A DNA stretch of 64,000 bases from Clostridiales bacterium (GTDB lineage Bacteria > Bacillota > Clostridia > Oscillospirales > Oscillospiraceae): NCBI GenBank assembly GCA_022787565.1, contig JALFVN010000077.1:1-64000 (forward strand). The letters run 5' to 3'. Under the pieces are notes generated by a model. That model searched no databases. It was not told the DNA's origin and worked only from the letters and a program-made list of their open reading frames with translations. Below are positions 17,101 to 23,458 of this stretch, in pieces (the first letter of the stretch is position 1; each line of letters opens with the position of its first letter). Both the position numbers and the translations under genes were made by a program.

Positions 17101-17479
17101 CACCCCCAAGCGGATCGTGAAGATGATGGTGGACAAGCTGGAGGAGGAAAACCCCGGCTGCTTCGATGATCCGAACAAAACCTTTGCGGATCTGTACATG
17201 AAGTCCGGCTTATACATCACGGAGATCGTCAAGCGGCTCTACCGCAACGAGGCCATCAAGGCTGTGTACCCGGACGACAAGGCGCGCATCCGGCACATTC
17301 TGCAGCACCAGGTCTACGGCATGGCGCCCACGCGGATCATCTATCTCATCGCCACGAATTACATTCTCGGCTTCGACGAGGAGCTGAAGGCCGAGACCCA
17401 CCACTTCGTCCAGGCCGACGCCGCGGAAGCGTCCAAGAACGGAACGCTGAAAGAGCTGGTGGATCGGTGCTTTGGGTAA
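14138..17479 (+). CDS. GIY-YIG nuclease / SF2 helicase / methylase-remnant fusion, restriction subunit
   Basis: A 1113-residue multidomain protein, the likely restriction partner of the methylase one base upstream. Residues 15-110 form a T5orf172-type GIY-YIG nuclease (MIYAYSHPDYTPHLGWTKIG). A superfamily 2 helicase follows: P-loop KPRFGKT (155-161), DEAQ box (282-285) and SGTPF (motif III). Residues about 730-900 are a long charged coiled coil. The C-terminal ~180 residues look like a methylase fold: QIFTPKRIVKMMVDKL (motif X-like) and FADLYMKSGLYITEIV (motif I-like), without an NPPY box. The order nuclease-helicase-coil-pseudo-methylase resembles ATP-dependent restriction enzymes of type I/III ancestry. 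Cutting specificity is unknown. Confidence 0.85.
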   Translation: MSAPNIRSFEPVVPMIYAYSHPDYTPHLGWTKIGYTEKQSVEERVKQQHHTSDIAYKILWRDNAIYKDGSGLPFTDHEFHHYLSTVAHVKRKPKTEWFQVDGPEARAYFDEFAARRPSAEESGLSYTLREEQERAVSQTADCFSHGGKQFLWNAKPRFGKTLSTYGLIVRMGFQRVLIVTNRPSIANSWAEDFNKFIGWQHNLCFVSDTDSLRGKPGVLTRDEYIQGRFDKGMVAFVSLQDLKGSIYFGGNHEKLGWMAKEYVDRTTGEKKKGLAFDLLVVDEAQEGVETYKTEKAFDNIQRAHTLYLSGTPFKQLAGDQFSDREIFNWSYADEQDAKTRWEEEEYNPYESLPQLLMYTYQLGPMIYDTLSRGIVLEDEDEAVDPAFDLNEFFLTDDNGKFLHRDDIKKFLLMLFKGEKYPFSTPELRKELSHTMWYLNRVASAKALHKLMREDEDLKPLFSEYEIVLAAGDGRLTEEEDTKRSYDKVKEAIAAHEKTITLTVGQLTVGVTIPEWSGVFMLCNMQSPSSYMQAAFRAQNPYRFLGADGRRYRKERAYLFDFDPARTLIIYDQFANNLIRETATGGTTEDREKNIKRLLNFFPVLGEDDEGRMVELDAAQVLTIPRKLKSAEVVRHGFMSNFLFANISGIFGAAGFVREIIEKLTPAHEEGGKSDKDKLDAISTVKVDGEGNAVSDEGIVIGKTQELFGDKIYETIPADVDKAVSTVAESTPDEVGRHVKALTDSVKGKVAQEIIAPIADSYGMTQKAKKRMEEQAGKEIEIAMSRAKDDFDQQKRIAQAALDAKRKSAETEQEVKKAESEFAADMQDALKALTRTVTETVQKTLQEKPKELVERLEQKKEEDKKKSVEDEIRAHLRGFARTIPSFIMAYGDENLTLANFDDYTEDAVFLEVTGISEEEFRFLRDGGNKLNPETGLVEHFDGHLFDEGVFNDSIREFLRKRSELADYFDESKTEDIFDYIPPQKTNQIFTPKRIVKMMVDKLEEENPGCFDDPNKTFADLYMKSGLYITEIVKRLYRNEAIKAVYPDDKARIRHILQHQVYGMAPTRIIYLIATNYILGFDEELKAETHHFVQADAAEASKNGTLKELVDRCFG

Positions 17480-17494
17480 GTGAATAGACATATG

Positions 17495-17532
17495 AAAAGG
17501 CAAGAGTATCGTTGGATGCCCTTGCCTTTTGC
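17495..17532 (+). terminator. Terminator of the restriction-modification operon
   Basis: AAAAGGCAAG (17495-17504) and CTTGCCTTTT (17521-17530) form a 10-bp stem 16 bases after the stop codon. Confidence 0.65.
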
Positions 17533-17801
17533 TGCGAAAACGAAAATGTTTTTCGATTCAATATATCGCGCTATGCCACGCCGTCGGTCAGGCCAGCTCG
17601 GTGGTACATACGGCCGGACACGCCATCGGCTATCCGCTCTACGAGCTGAGCGCTATTGTATACCGGCTGGGCGTTGAACACTGCCGGGAAGCGGTGGAGC
17701 GCAGAAAACAGCACTATATCGACCGGCTTCTCTTCTGGGAGACCCATCTGCCGGACTATGGCGGAGAATGGGCGGACTTCCTGAATGGAAAAAAGAACTA
17801 A
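17529..17801 (+). pseudogene. 5'-truncated gene for an Imm-5-like 'putative immunity protein'
   Basis: The frame from about 17547 encodes ALCHAVGQASSVVHTAGHAIG then YPLYELSAIVYRLG and a WADFL end. This matches, as far as I recognise it, the C-terminal half of a roughly 130-150 residue family of histidine-rich putative immunity proteins. The only start codon (TTG 17529) falls inside the upstream terminator stem, with no ribosome-binding site. The N-terminal half is absent, so the gene was probably cut by arrival of the restriction-modification block. The family name is tentative; the truncation is the firmer point. Confidence 0.6.
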
Positions 17802-17819
17802 AAAACACATATTCCACAG

Positions 17820-17850
17820 CTCCCCTCCGACACGGCGGAGGGGAGTAGTT
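17820..17850. terminator. Bidirectional terminator between the truncated gene and spoIIID
   Basis: CTCCCCTCCG (17820-17829) and CGGAGGGGAG (17836-17845) with an ACACGG loop. It is followed by TAGTTTT on the plus strand; the minus-strand flank is not T-rich, so it works better for the left-hand gene. Confidence 0.65.
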
Positions 17851-17851
17851 T

Positions 17852-18100
17852 TCATTCTCCTCGGTATTTTCGCCGGGTGGCCAGACCGCCGCGGATATGG
17901 CGCTCGGCTTTGTTCAGGTCCAGCAGCTCCCGCACCTGGCGGTACAGCGCCGGGTTGACCTTTGACAGCCGCTCGGTGATGTCTTTATGTACGGTGGATT
18001 TGGAAATGCCGAACTGTGCTGCGGCGGCCCGGACGGTGGACTTGTTTTCAATGATATACACAGCCAGATCGCAGGCACGCTGTTCGATATTTGTATGCAC
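17852..18100 (-). CDS. spoIIID: Sporulation transcriptional regulator SpoIIID
   Basis: Mother-cell DNA-binding protein that switches sigma-E to sigma-K programmes during sporulation. 82 residues. The sequence MHTNIEQRACDLAVYIIENK continues into TVRAAAAQFGISKSTVHKD and a C-terminal RHIRGGLATRRKY, aligning end to end with B. subtilis SpoIIID. That alignment favours the GTG at 18100 (GGGGAGTGG six bases upstream) over the GTG at 18109. It establishes that the organism belongs to a spore-forming lineage. Confidence 0.95.
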   Translation of the reverse strand: MHTNIEQRACDLAVYIIENKSTVRAAAAQFGISKSTVHKDITERLSKVNPALYRQVRELLDLNKAERHIRGGLATRRKYRGE

Positions 18101-18183
18101 ATATACCACTCCCCATACTCTCGTGTTTCATGTATATGAGCGGGGGAGGGGAGATATGAAATTCAGCCGGGACGGGAAATTCT

Positions 18184-18212
18184 TTGACAAGGGGAAAAAA
18201 ATGGGATAAACT
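18184..18212 (+). promoter_or_regulatory. Promoter of the macro-domain gene
   Basis: TTGACA (18184-18189), 17-base spacer, TAAACT (18207-18212), about 80 bases before the start codon. It overlaps a 17-codon reading frame (18156-18209) that has a strong GGAGGGGAGAT leader, reported under findings. Confidence 0.6.
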
Positions 18213-18292
18213 TCAGGCAGATGCCGCGCAGTTTATCTGAGCGGAATGCGGGGAAAACAAACAGAACCAGATGGGAAAGAAGGCAGGCTGCC

Positions 18293-19477
18293 ATGCCCTT
18301 TGAGATCGTAAGAAATGACATTGCGAATATGCGTGTGGACGCCATCGTAAATACGGCCAACCCCAGGCCCCAGATCGGCTACGGCGTGGATGCGGGGATC
18401 CACAGCAAGGCGGGGCCCGGGCTGCTGGAAGCACGGAAGAAGATCGGCAATATCCGGGTGGGCGATGCGGCCATCACTCCCGGCTTTGCGCTGGAGGCAA
18501 AGTATGTGATCCACACCGTGGGTCCGGTATGGCAGGACGGCAGGCACCGGGAGGAAAAGCTGCTGCGCTCCTGTTATGAACGGAGCCTGAAGCTGGCCAA
18601 ACGGTACCGGTGTCAATCCGTTGCCTTTCCGCTGATCTCTACAGGCAATTACGGCTTTCCCAAGCCTCTGGCCCTGCAGATCGCCATGGATGCCATCAGC
18701 AAATTTTTGCTGGACAATGAGATGCAGATCTATCTGGTGGTGTTCGGCCGGGACGCCTTTCAGCTGTCGGAAAAGCTGTTCCGGGGCGTGTCCAGTTTCA
18801 TTGACGAAAATTATGTCCGGGAAAAGACTTATCGGCAGTACGGCCTTGCGCGGGAAAGCGGGGTCTGTGATAACCGGCAGGAGATAATCCTCCGGGAACA
18901 GATGCGCCGGCGGAGACTGGAGGAAGATACCGCCGGCTTTGAGGATGAGTTCCGGGAAGCGATGGCGGCGCCGCCGGAACCTGGAACGGAGGACAGGGAA
19001 TTTACCGCAACTTTTGCCGCAGCGCCCTGCGCCGCCATGGCACCGGCGGAGCCAAAGCCAAAGAAAGCCGAAACCAAGGTCTTTTCCATCCGGAAAGCAA
19101 AGCCCAGCCTGGCCCAGCTGCTGGCCGAAACAGACGCGGGCTTTTCCGAGACCCTGCTGAAGCTCATTGACCAAACCGGGAAAAAGGATTCGGAGATCTA
19201 CACCAAAGCCAATCTCTCCCGGCAGCACTTTTCCAAGATCCGCAACAACCCGGACTATAAGCCCACCAAAACCACGGCAATTGCCCTGGCTCTGGCTCTG
19301 GAGCTGGATCTGGAGCAGACCCGGGACCTGATCGGCCGCGCGGGCTATGCCCTGACCAACAGCAGCAAATTTGACGTGATCATCATGTACTTTATCGGGG
19401 AGAAAAATTACAATCTGTTCGACATCAACGCGGCCCTGTTTGAATTTGACCAGAGCCTGCTGGGCGCGACCTCATGA
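18293..19477 (+). CDS. Macro-domain (ADP-ribose-binding) protein with C-terminal helical domain
   Basis: 394 residues from the ATG at 18293. Residues 1-180 are a macro domain: FEIVRNDIANMRVDAIVNTA, then GYGVDAGIHSKAGPGLLEA and ISTGNYGFPK at the ADP-ribose site, so it should bind ADP-ribose or remove it from a target. A low-complexity linker (about 230-285) leads to a C-terminal helical domain (ETLLKLIDQTGKKDSEIYT, then ANLSRQHFSKIRNNPDYKPT), similar to an XRE-like fold often fused to macro domains in Firmicutes. The next gene is a VWA protein. Role in stress signalling or phage defence is a guess. Confidence 0.85.
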   Translation: MPFEIVRNDIANMRVDAIVNTANPRPQIGYGVDAGIHSKAGPGLLEARKKIGNIRVGDAAITPGFALEAKYVIHTVGPVWQDGRHREEKLLRSCYERSLKLAKRYRCQSVAFPLISTGNYGFPKPLALQIAMDAISKFLLDNEMQIYLVVFGRDAFQLSEKLFRGVSSFIDENYVREKTYRQYGLARESGVCDNRQEIILREQMRRRRLEEDTAGFEDEFREAMAAPPEPGTEDREFTATFAAAPCAAMAPAEPKPKKAETKVFSIRKAKPSLAQLLAETDAGFSETLLKLIDQTGKKDSEIYTKANLSRQHFSKIRNNPDYKPTKTTAIALALALELDLEQTRDLIGRAGYALTNSSKFDVIIMYFIGEKNYNLFDINAALFEFDQSLLGATS

Positions 19478-19593
19478 CCGTCTGAAACAATATGCGCCCG
19501 GGAAAATGTCCCCTGACAGTTGACCATACGGGGCAAAAAACCTCCTATAATGTGGACGTAAACAAGAAAACCACATTACAGGAGGTTATTTTT

Positions 19594-20244
19594 ATGAAGA
19601 AGAATCTGACTGAGCTGGTATTCATTCTGGACCGCAGCGGCTCCATGTCGGGCCTGGAGGCGGACACCATCGGCGGCTTCAACGCCCTGATCGAAAAGCA
19701 GAAGAAGGAAGCCGGAGAGGCGCTGGTTTCTACGGTGCTGTTTGACAACGACAGCCAGGTCATCCACGACCGGGTGCCTCTGGACCGGGTTCCCGCCCTG
19801 ACGGGGAGAGAGTATTTCGTTCGCGGCTGCACCGCCCTGTTGGACGCGGTGGGCGGAGCCATCCACCACATCGGCAACGTTCATAAGTACGCCCGCGAGG
19901 AGGACCGCCCGGAGAAGACCCTGTTTGTCATCACCACCGACGGCATGGAAAACGCCAGCCGCTTCTACACCTACGACAAAGTCAGAGCCATGATCCGGCA
20001 CGAGAAGGAAAAATACGGCTGGGAATTTCTGTTCCTGGGGGCCAATATTGACGCCGCCCGGGAGGCTTCCCGCTTCGGCATCAGCGCGGATCGGGCTGCC
20101 AACTACCACGCCGACCATCAGGGCACCGGCGTGATCTACGAAGCCGTCAGCGAGGCGGTCTGCCAGGTCCGCAGCTGCGCTGCGCCCCTGTCGGAGGACT
20201 GGAAGCAGAAGATCGACGCGGATTACCAGGAGAGAATGAAATGA
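19594..20244 (+). CDS. VWA-domain protein (TerY-like)
   Basis: 216 residues from the ATG at 19594 with AGGAGG eight bases upstream. A von Willebrand A fold with MIDAS motif D13-RSGS-17 (FILDRSGSMSG), the Thr in GCTALLDAV and Asp in TTDGMENASR. It resembles the TerY-like VWA proteins of tellurite/stress (ter) clusters, which use the metal site to bind partner proteins in the cytoplasm. The gene has a TATAAT at 19546-19551; the best -35 (TTGACC) is 20 bases away, so promoter strength is unclear. It follows the macro-domain gene. Confidence 0.88.
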   Translation: MKKNLTELVFILDRSGSMSGLEADTIGGFNALIEKQKKEAGEALVSTVLFDNDSQVIHDRVPLDRVPALTGREYFVRGCTALLDAVGGAIHHIGNVHKYAREEDRPEKTLFVITTDGMENASRFYTYDKVRAMIRHEKEKYGWEFLFLGANIDAAREASRFGISADRAANYHADHQGTGVIYEAVSEAVCQVRSCAAPLSEDWKQKIDADYQERMK

Positions 20245-20378
20245 GCGGATGGAAAACGCAACCGTTACACCTCCTGCCTCTGCAACCGCAGTGCTGAGAT
20301 TAAGACCTGTTCCGAATATGCCCAGGAGCTGGCGTCCAGGTCAATATTTCGTCCCTGCGCAATCAGATCGACCGGTTT

Positions 20379-20738
20379 ATGGACTTCTTTTCGGCCAGAA
20401 AATACCGGCATGACATTCTTTTGCACAGAATTCGGGAGCTGATGCGTCTGACGGAGGCAGAGGATCCACGGGTCAGCCGGGAGATTGCAGAACAACTGCT
20501 GAAAACCGGCGGCGGCCTGCTGCTGTTCATCTGCGCGGCCAACGGTCTGGCATTGGCAATGCCCCTGTGGCTGCTTGCGCTGCTGTGGGTCGCGGCGGCC
20601 GTGGGGCTGGGGTACATGAGCTTCTTTGCCCCGGAGAGCAACAGGACAAAAGCATTCCGCGCAGGCTTTTTCGCCTTGCTGATCTCGTCTGCGATTCTTG
20701 CCGTAATCATCCGGAAAGGGCTTGCCGGGATGCATTGA
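20379..20738 (+). CDS. Small membrane protein, possibly 5'-damaged
   Basis: 119 residues, not recognised. A charged helical N-terminus (KYRHDILLHRIRELMRLTEA) leads to membrane segments at about 44-83 (two passes) and 92-113. The ATG at 20379 has no ribosome-binding site. The frame stays open upstream without a start codon, continuing as NISSLRNQIDRF, and another frame just before reads IKTCSEYAQELAS, so a frameshift may have separated an N-terminal part. It could be the remains of a TelA/XpaC-type gene such as those beside VWA genes in ter clusters; this is speculation. Confidence 0.45.
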   Translation: MDFFSARKYRHDILLHRIRELMRLTEAEDPRVSREIAEQLLKTGGGLLLFICAANGLALAMPLWLLALLWVAAAVGLGYMSFFAPESNRTKAFRAGFFALLISSAILAVIIRKGLAGMH

Positions 20739-20770
20739 GGTCTGCCGGAAAAAATGAAAACACAGACTTA

Positions 20771-20803
20771 CGCTCCTTGCCCAATGCAAGGAGCGGAGTC
20801 TTT
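20771..20803 (+). terminator. Hairpin after the small membrane-protein gene
   Basis: CGCTCCTTGC and GCAAGGAGCG (20771-20780, 20786-20795) with a CCAAT loop, followed by GAGTCTTTAT. The T-run is short, so termination may be partial. Confidence 0.6.
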
Positions 20804-20895
20804 ATAGGGCAGACCGAAGAAAAATGGCCCGGAAACAGGAGAAGGGGAATACTGCCACTTTCCGGAAAAAAGTGTTAAGGAATCTAAGGATATAA

Positions 20896-20923
20896 TTGAC
20901 AAAACGAGGAAAATGCATATAAT
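20896..20923 (+). promoter_or_regulatory. Likely promoter of the type VII secretion operon
   Basis: Consensus TTGACA (20896-20901) and TATAAT (20918-20923) with a 16-base spacer. The first gene starts at 21400, which implies a leader of about 470 bases. A second TTGACA near 21213 lacks a good -10. Confidence 0.65.
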
Positions 20924-20929
20924 AAAACC

Positions 20930-21399
20930 GAAGGATTGTAATGGGATAATTATGCGGCCGGTTTGGCAGAAAAACATGGGGAAAGTTTATTCTGCTGTTG
21001 TTATATAGGTGTGCAGTGACCGGCGCCGGGCTTCTGACTGAGCACGCAAAAGAGGATTTTTCAACAAACGGACAAGCCCCAATTCAATTCGGCACTGGAT
21101 TCGCCGGTTTCCCGGAAGGATAAGCGGTCGGAAAGCCGGAGCAGCGCAGGCAGGAAGAGGGGAATTTGGTCATGTGCTTGTCCGCGCAGAAGAGAAAAGA
21201 AAAAAGGGAATTGACAGAAATGACGGTTTGGGCCAACATTTTACATACATACAAGCAGCTGACTGCTGCCTGTGGTGTTTCCAAAAGCGCAAAAATAAAA
21301 ACAATACATTCAACAGGAAAAGACTCGCAGCTGGCCCTTTGCTGACCAGCTGAGGGTCTTTTGCTGCTTTTTTCATATTTTTTACGGGGAGAAAAGAAG
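20930..21399 (+). promoter_or_regulatory. Long untranslated leader of the secretion operon with attenuator-like hairpin
   Basis: No credible gene lies in this 470-base stretch. Its last feature is a 16-17 bp stem (AAAAGACTCGCAGCTGG with CCAGCTGAGGGTCTTTT; one mismatch, one wobble) at 21318-21362, followed by GCTGCTTTTTT and then the GGGGAGAAAAG ribosome-binding site. The stem would stop most polymerases before the operon unless regulated. Several GC-rich stems lie around 21015-21140. No known riboswitch class was identified. Confidence 0.6.
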
Positions 21400-22671
21400 A
21401 TGAAGATCAAGTCGGCAATCAAAAACGGGAAAAATGTTGTAAATCTGAAGCTCGACGCAGAGTATGCGGTCAATGCAAGAGAGTTCGATCTGCTGTCCAC
21501 AAAGGGCGTGCGCGGCCTGATGAAAGTGGTTTCCTTCAAACGCAGGCAGTTTGAGTATAACGGCCCCCTTGGGATCCCTGTAGCGGAAAGACTGGCAATG
21601 CCGGTTTCTTCCAGGGAGTTTTTCTTCTTTGCTGCGCAGGTTGCGGAGCTGGTGAAACAGGTGCAGAAAAACGGATTTGCTATGTGCAACCTGATTCTGG
21701 ACCCCGGCTTTGTCTACGTCAACGGAGCAACGAAACAGCTGCAGTTTTTGTATGTGCCTATCGTGGCCAACACCTTTTATGTGGATGTGCGCCAGTTCAT
21801 CGGGGCCATGCTTGCACAGACCCATTTTGATACAAGAGACGATTCCGTGACGGTTGCCCAGTTTGATAATTTCCTCGGGGAGCTTTCGTATTTTGACCCG
21901 GAGAAGGTCCTTGCGTATATCGCGAAAGCCGACCCGGCGGTAATGGATCAGCTCAAGAGAGCAAGCTACGGGAACAGCGGCTTTCTGACGGACGACAGAA
22001 GAGAACAGTATCAGCACTACAATCAGCGCACGCCGCAGCAGAACGGCTATGAGATGCAGAATGGCCAGGCCCGGCGCAACGAGGTATCCCATCAGACCCT
22101 GTACACACCCCAGCACGGCAGCACGGGGGAGGCAGACAGCCGCGGTCAGGGAGGTTCCGGAAACAACCAGACCAATGGCAACGACTACTATGACGCGACA
22201 GGGCTGCTGAAAGAAGATTACGTACAGACGGGTCTGCTCAATGAGGAATTCGGTACGTCCCTGCTGGATTCAACGGAATTTACCGGCCAAGGCGGCGGGC
22301 AGACTGACGAATATGAAACAACGTTTTTGAACGAGTCTGATACATACTCCCGCAACGGGAGAAGACCGGCAGTATCTTACCCCAAGCTCAAAAGAGCGTC
22401 CACCGGTGAGACTGTGGAGATCAATAAACCGGTATTCAGAATCGGCAAGGAGAGGAGCTATGTTGACTATTTCATTGCCGACAACAGCGCCATAAGCCGC
22501 AGCCATGCCGACATCGTATGCAGAAACGGCAGATATTATATCGTAGACAGAAATTCCAAAAACCGTACCTTTGTAAACGAAGAGCCGATACCGGCGGGTG
22601 TGGAGATCGAAATCAACAGCAGCACAAGGCTGAGACTGGCAAACGAAGATTTTTCGTTCATTGCGGGATAA
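21400..22671 (+). CDS. DUF6382-FHA regulatory protein of the secretion locus
   Basis: 423 residues from the ATG at 21400. The N-terminal ~180 residues are a DUF6382-like domain (SFKRRQFEYNGPLGIP, then LILDPGFVYVNGATKQLQF); the pattern recalls the pseudokinase-like fold of EssB/YukC, an inference. A Gln/Gly-rich linker (about 200-330) holds TGLL (Thr267), TGLL (Thr277), TSLL (Thr286) and ETTFL (306-310). The C-terminal FHA domain (about 335-420) has SRSHADI and NSKNRTFVN, with GK in place of the usual GR. FHA domains bind phosphothreonine, preferring a specific residue at +3, so the linker could be a self-ligand phosphorylated by the kinase two genes downstream. First gene of the operon. Confidence 0.85.
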   Translation: MKIKSAIKNGKNVVNLKLDAEYAVNAREFDLLSTKGVRGLMKVVSFKRRQFEYNGPLGIPVAERLAMPVSSREFFFFAAQVAELVKQVQKNGFAMCNLILDPGFVYVNGATKQLQFLYVPIVANTFYVDVRQFIGAMLAQTHFDTRDDSVTVAQFDNFLGELSYFDPEKVLAYIAKADPAVMDQLKRASYGNSGFLTDDRREQYQHYNQRTPQQNGYEMQNGQARRNEVSHQTLYTPQHGSTGEADSRGQGGSGNNQTNGNDYYDATGLLKEDYVQTGLLNEEFGTSLLDSTEFTGQGGGQTDEYETTFLNESDTYSRNGRRPAVSYPKLKRASTGETVEINKPVFRIGKERSYVDYFIADNSAISRSHADIVCRNGRYYIVDRNSKNRTFVNEEPIPAGVEIEINSSTRLRLANEDFSFIAG

Positions 22672-22685
22672 AGGAGCTGGGATAA

Positions 22686-23447
22686 ATGCGTTTTACGGCA
22701 ACAGCGGACACAGACGTGGGAATCGTCAAAGCGACCAATCAGGACAGTGTCCTGATCAAGCATGCAGCTGCTCCTGAGGGCGAGGTCCTGATGGCGATCA
22801 TGTGCGACGGTATGGGCGGTTTGTCAAAGGGCGAGCTGGCCAGCGCCCATGTGATCCGGGCGTTCAACAAATGGTTTGAAGACGAATTGCCCGGCCTTGC
22901 GTACCGGGTTCCGCTTCAGCAGATCGGGGAAGAATGGGAGAACCTCCTTTCCCGGCTGAACCGGGAGATCATGGCATATCTGAGCGACCCGAATGAGAGC
23001 ATGGGTACCACATTTACAGGGATGCTGTTTCTGGGAAATGAACACATCATCATGCATGTAGGCGACTCCAGAGCCTATTATATCGGCCCCTCCCTGGATC
23101 TGCTGACAAAAGACCAGACCTTTGTCGCCCGGGAGGTGGAGCGGGGCAATATGACCCCCGAACAGGCGCGGATTGACCGGCGGCGCAGTATCCTTCTGCA
23201 ATGTGTGGGCGCATCCAAGAATATGAAGCCGGATATTTTATACGGAATGACCCGCAGGGGCGCGTACATGCTCTGCTCCGATGGCTTCCGTCATGAGATC
23301 AGCCCGGCAGAGATATATGACTCTCTCAACCCGATCAACCTGCTTAATAAGGAAGCCATGCACAGCAACGTGAAGTATTTGATCGACCTCAACAAGAAAC
23401 GAAGAGAGAGGGATAATATTTCTGTTATCCTGATTAAAACGGAATGA
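22686..23447 (+). CDS. PP2C-family Ser/Thr protein phosphatase
   Basis: Metal-dependent phosphatase (PPM/PP2C, Stp/PrpC-like), 253 residues, cytosolic. All signature motifs are present: ATNQDS (16-21), D41-GMGG, MGTTFTG (106-112), GDSRAY (127-132), SDG (198-200) and the C-terminal RDN (242-244). It should reverse phosphorylation by the adjacent kinase. Located 14 bases after the FHA gene and 11 before the kinase gene, an order typical of kinase/phosphatase pairs. Confidence 0.95.
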   Translation: MRFTATADTDVGIVKATNQDSVLIKHAAAPEGEVLMAIMCDGMGGLSKGELASAHVIRAFNKWFEDELPGLAYRVPLQQIGEEWENLLSRLNREIMAYLSDPNESMGTTFTGMLFLGNEHIIMHVGDSRAYYIGPSLDLLTKDQTFVAREVERGNMTPEQARIDRRRSILLQCVGASKNMKPDILYGMTRRGAYMLCSDGFRHEISPAEIYDSLNPINLLNKEAMHSNVKYLIDLNKKRRERDNISVILIKTE

Positions 23448-23458
23448 GGTGACGGATC

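Noticed and set aside
21015-21140. Possible cyclic-di-GMP riboswitch (CACGCAAAAGAGG in the secretion-operon leader)
   Set aside because: The remaining GEMM consensus elements and tetraloop/receptor are not found.
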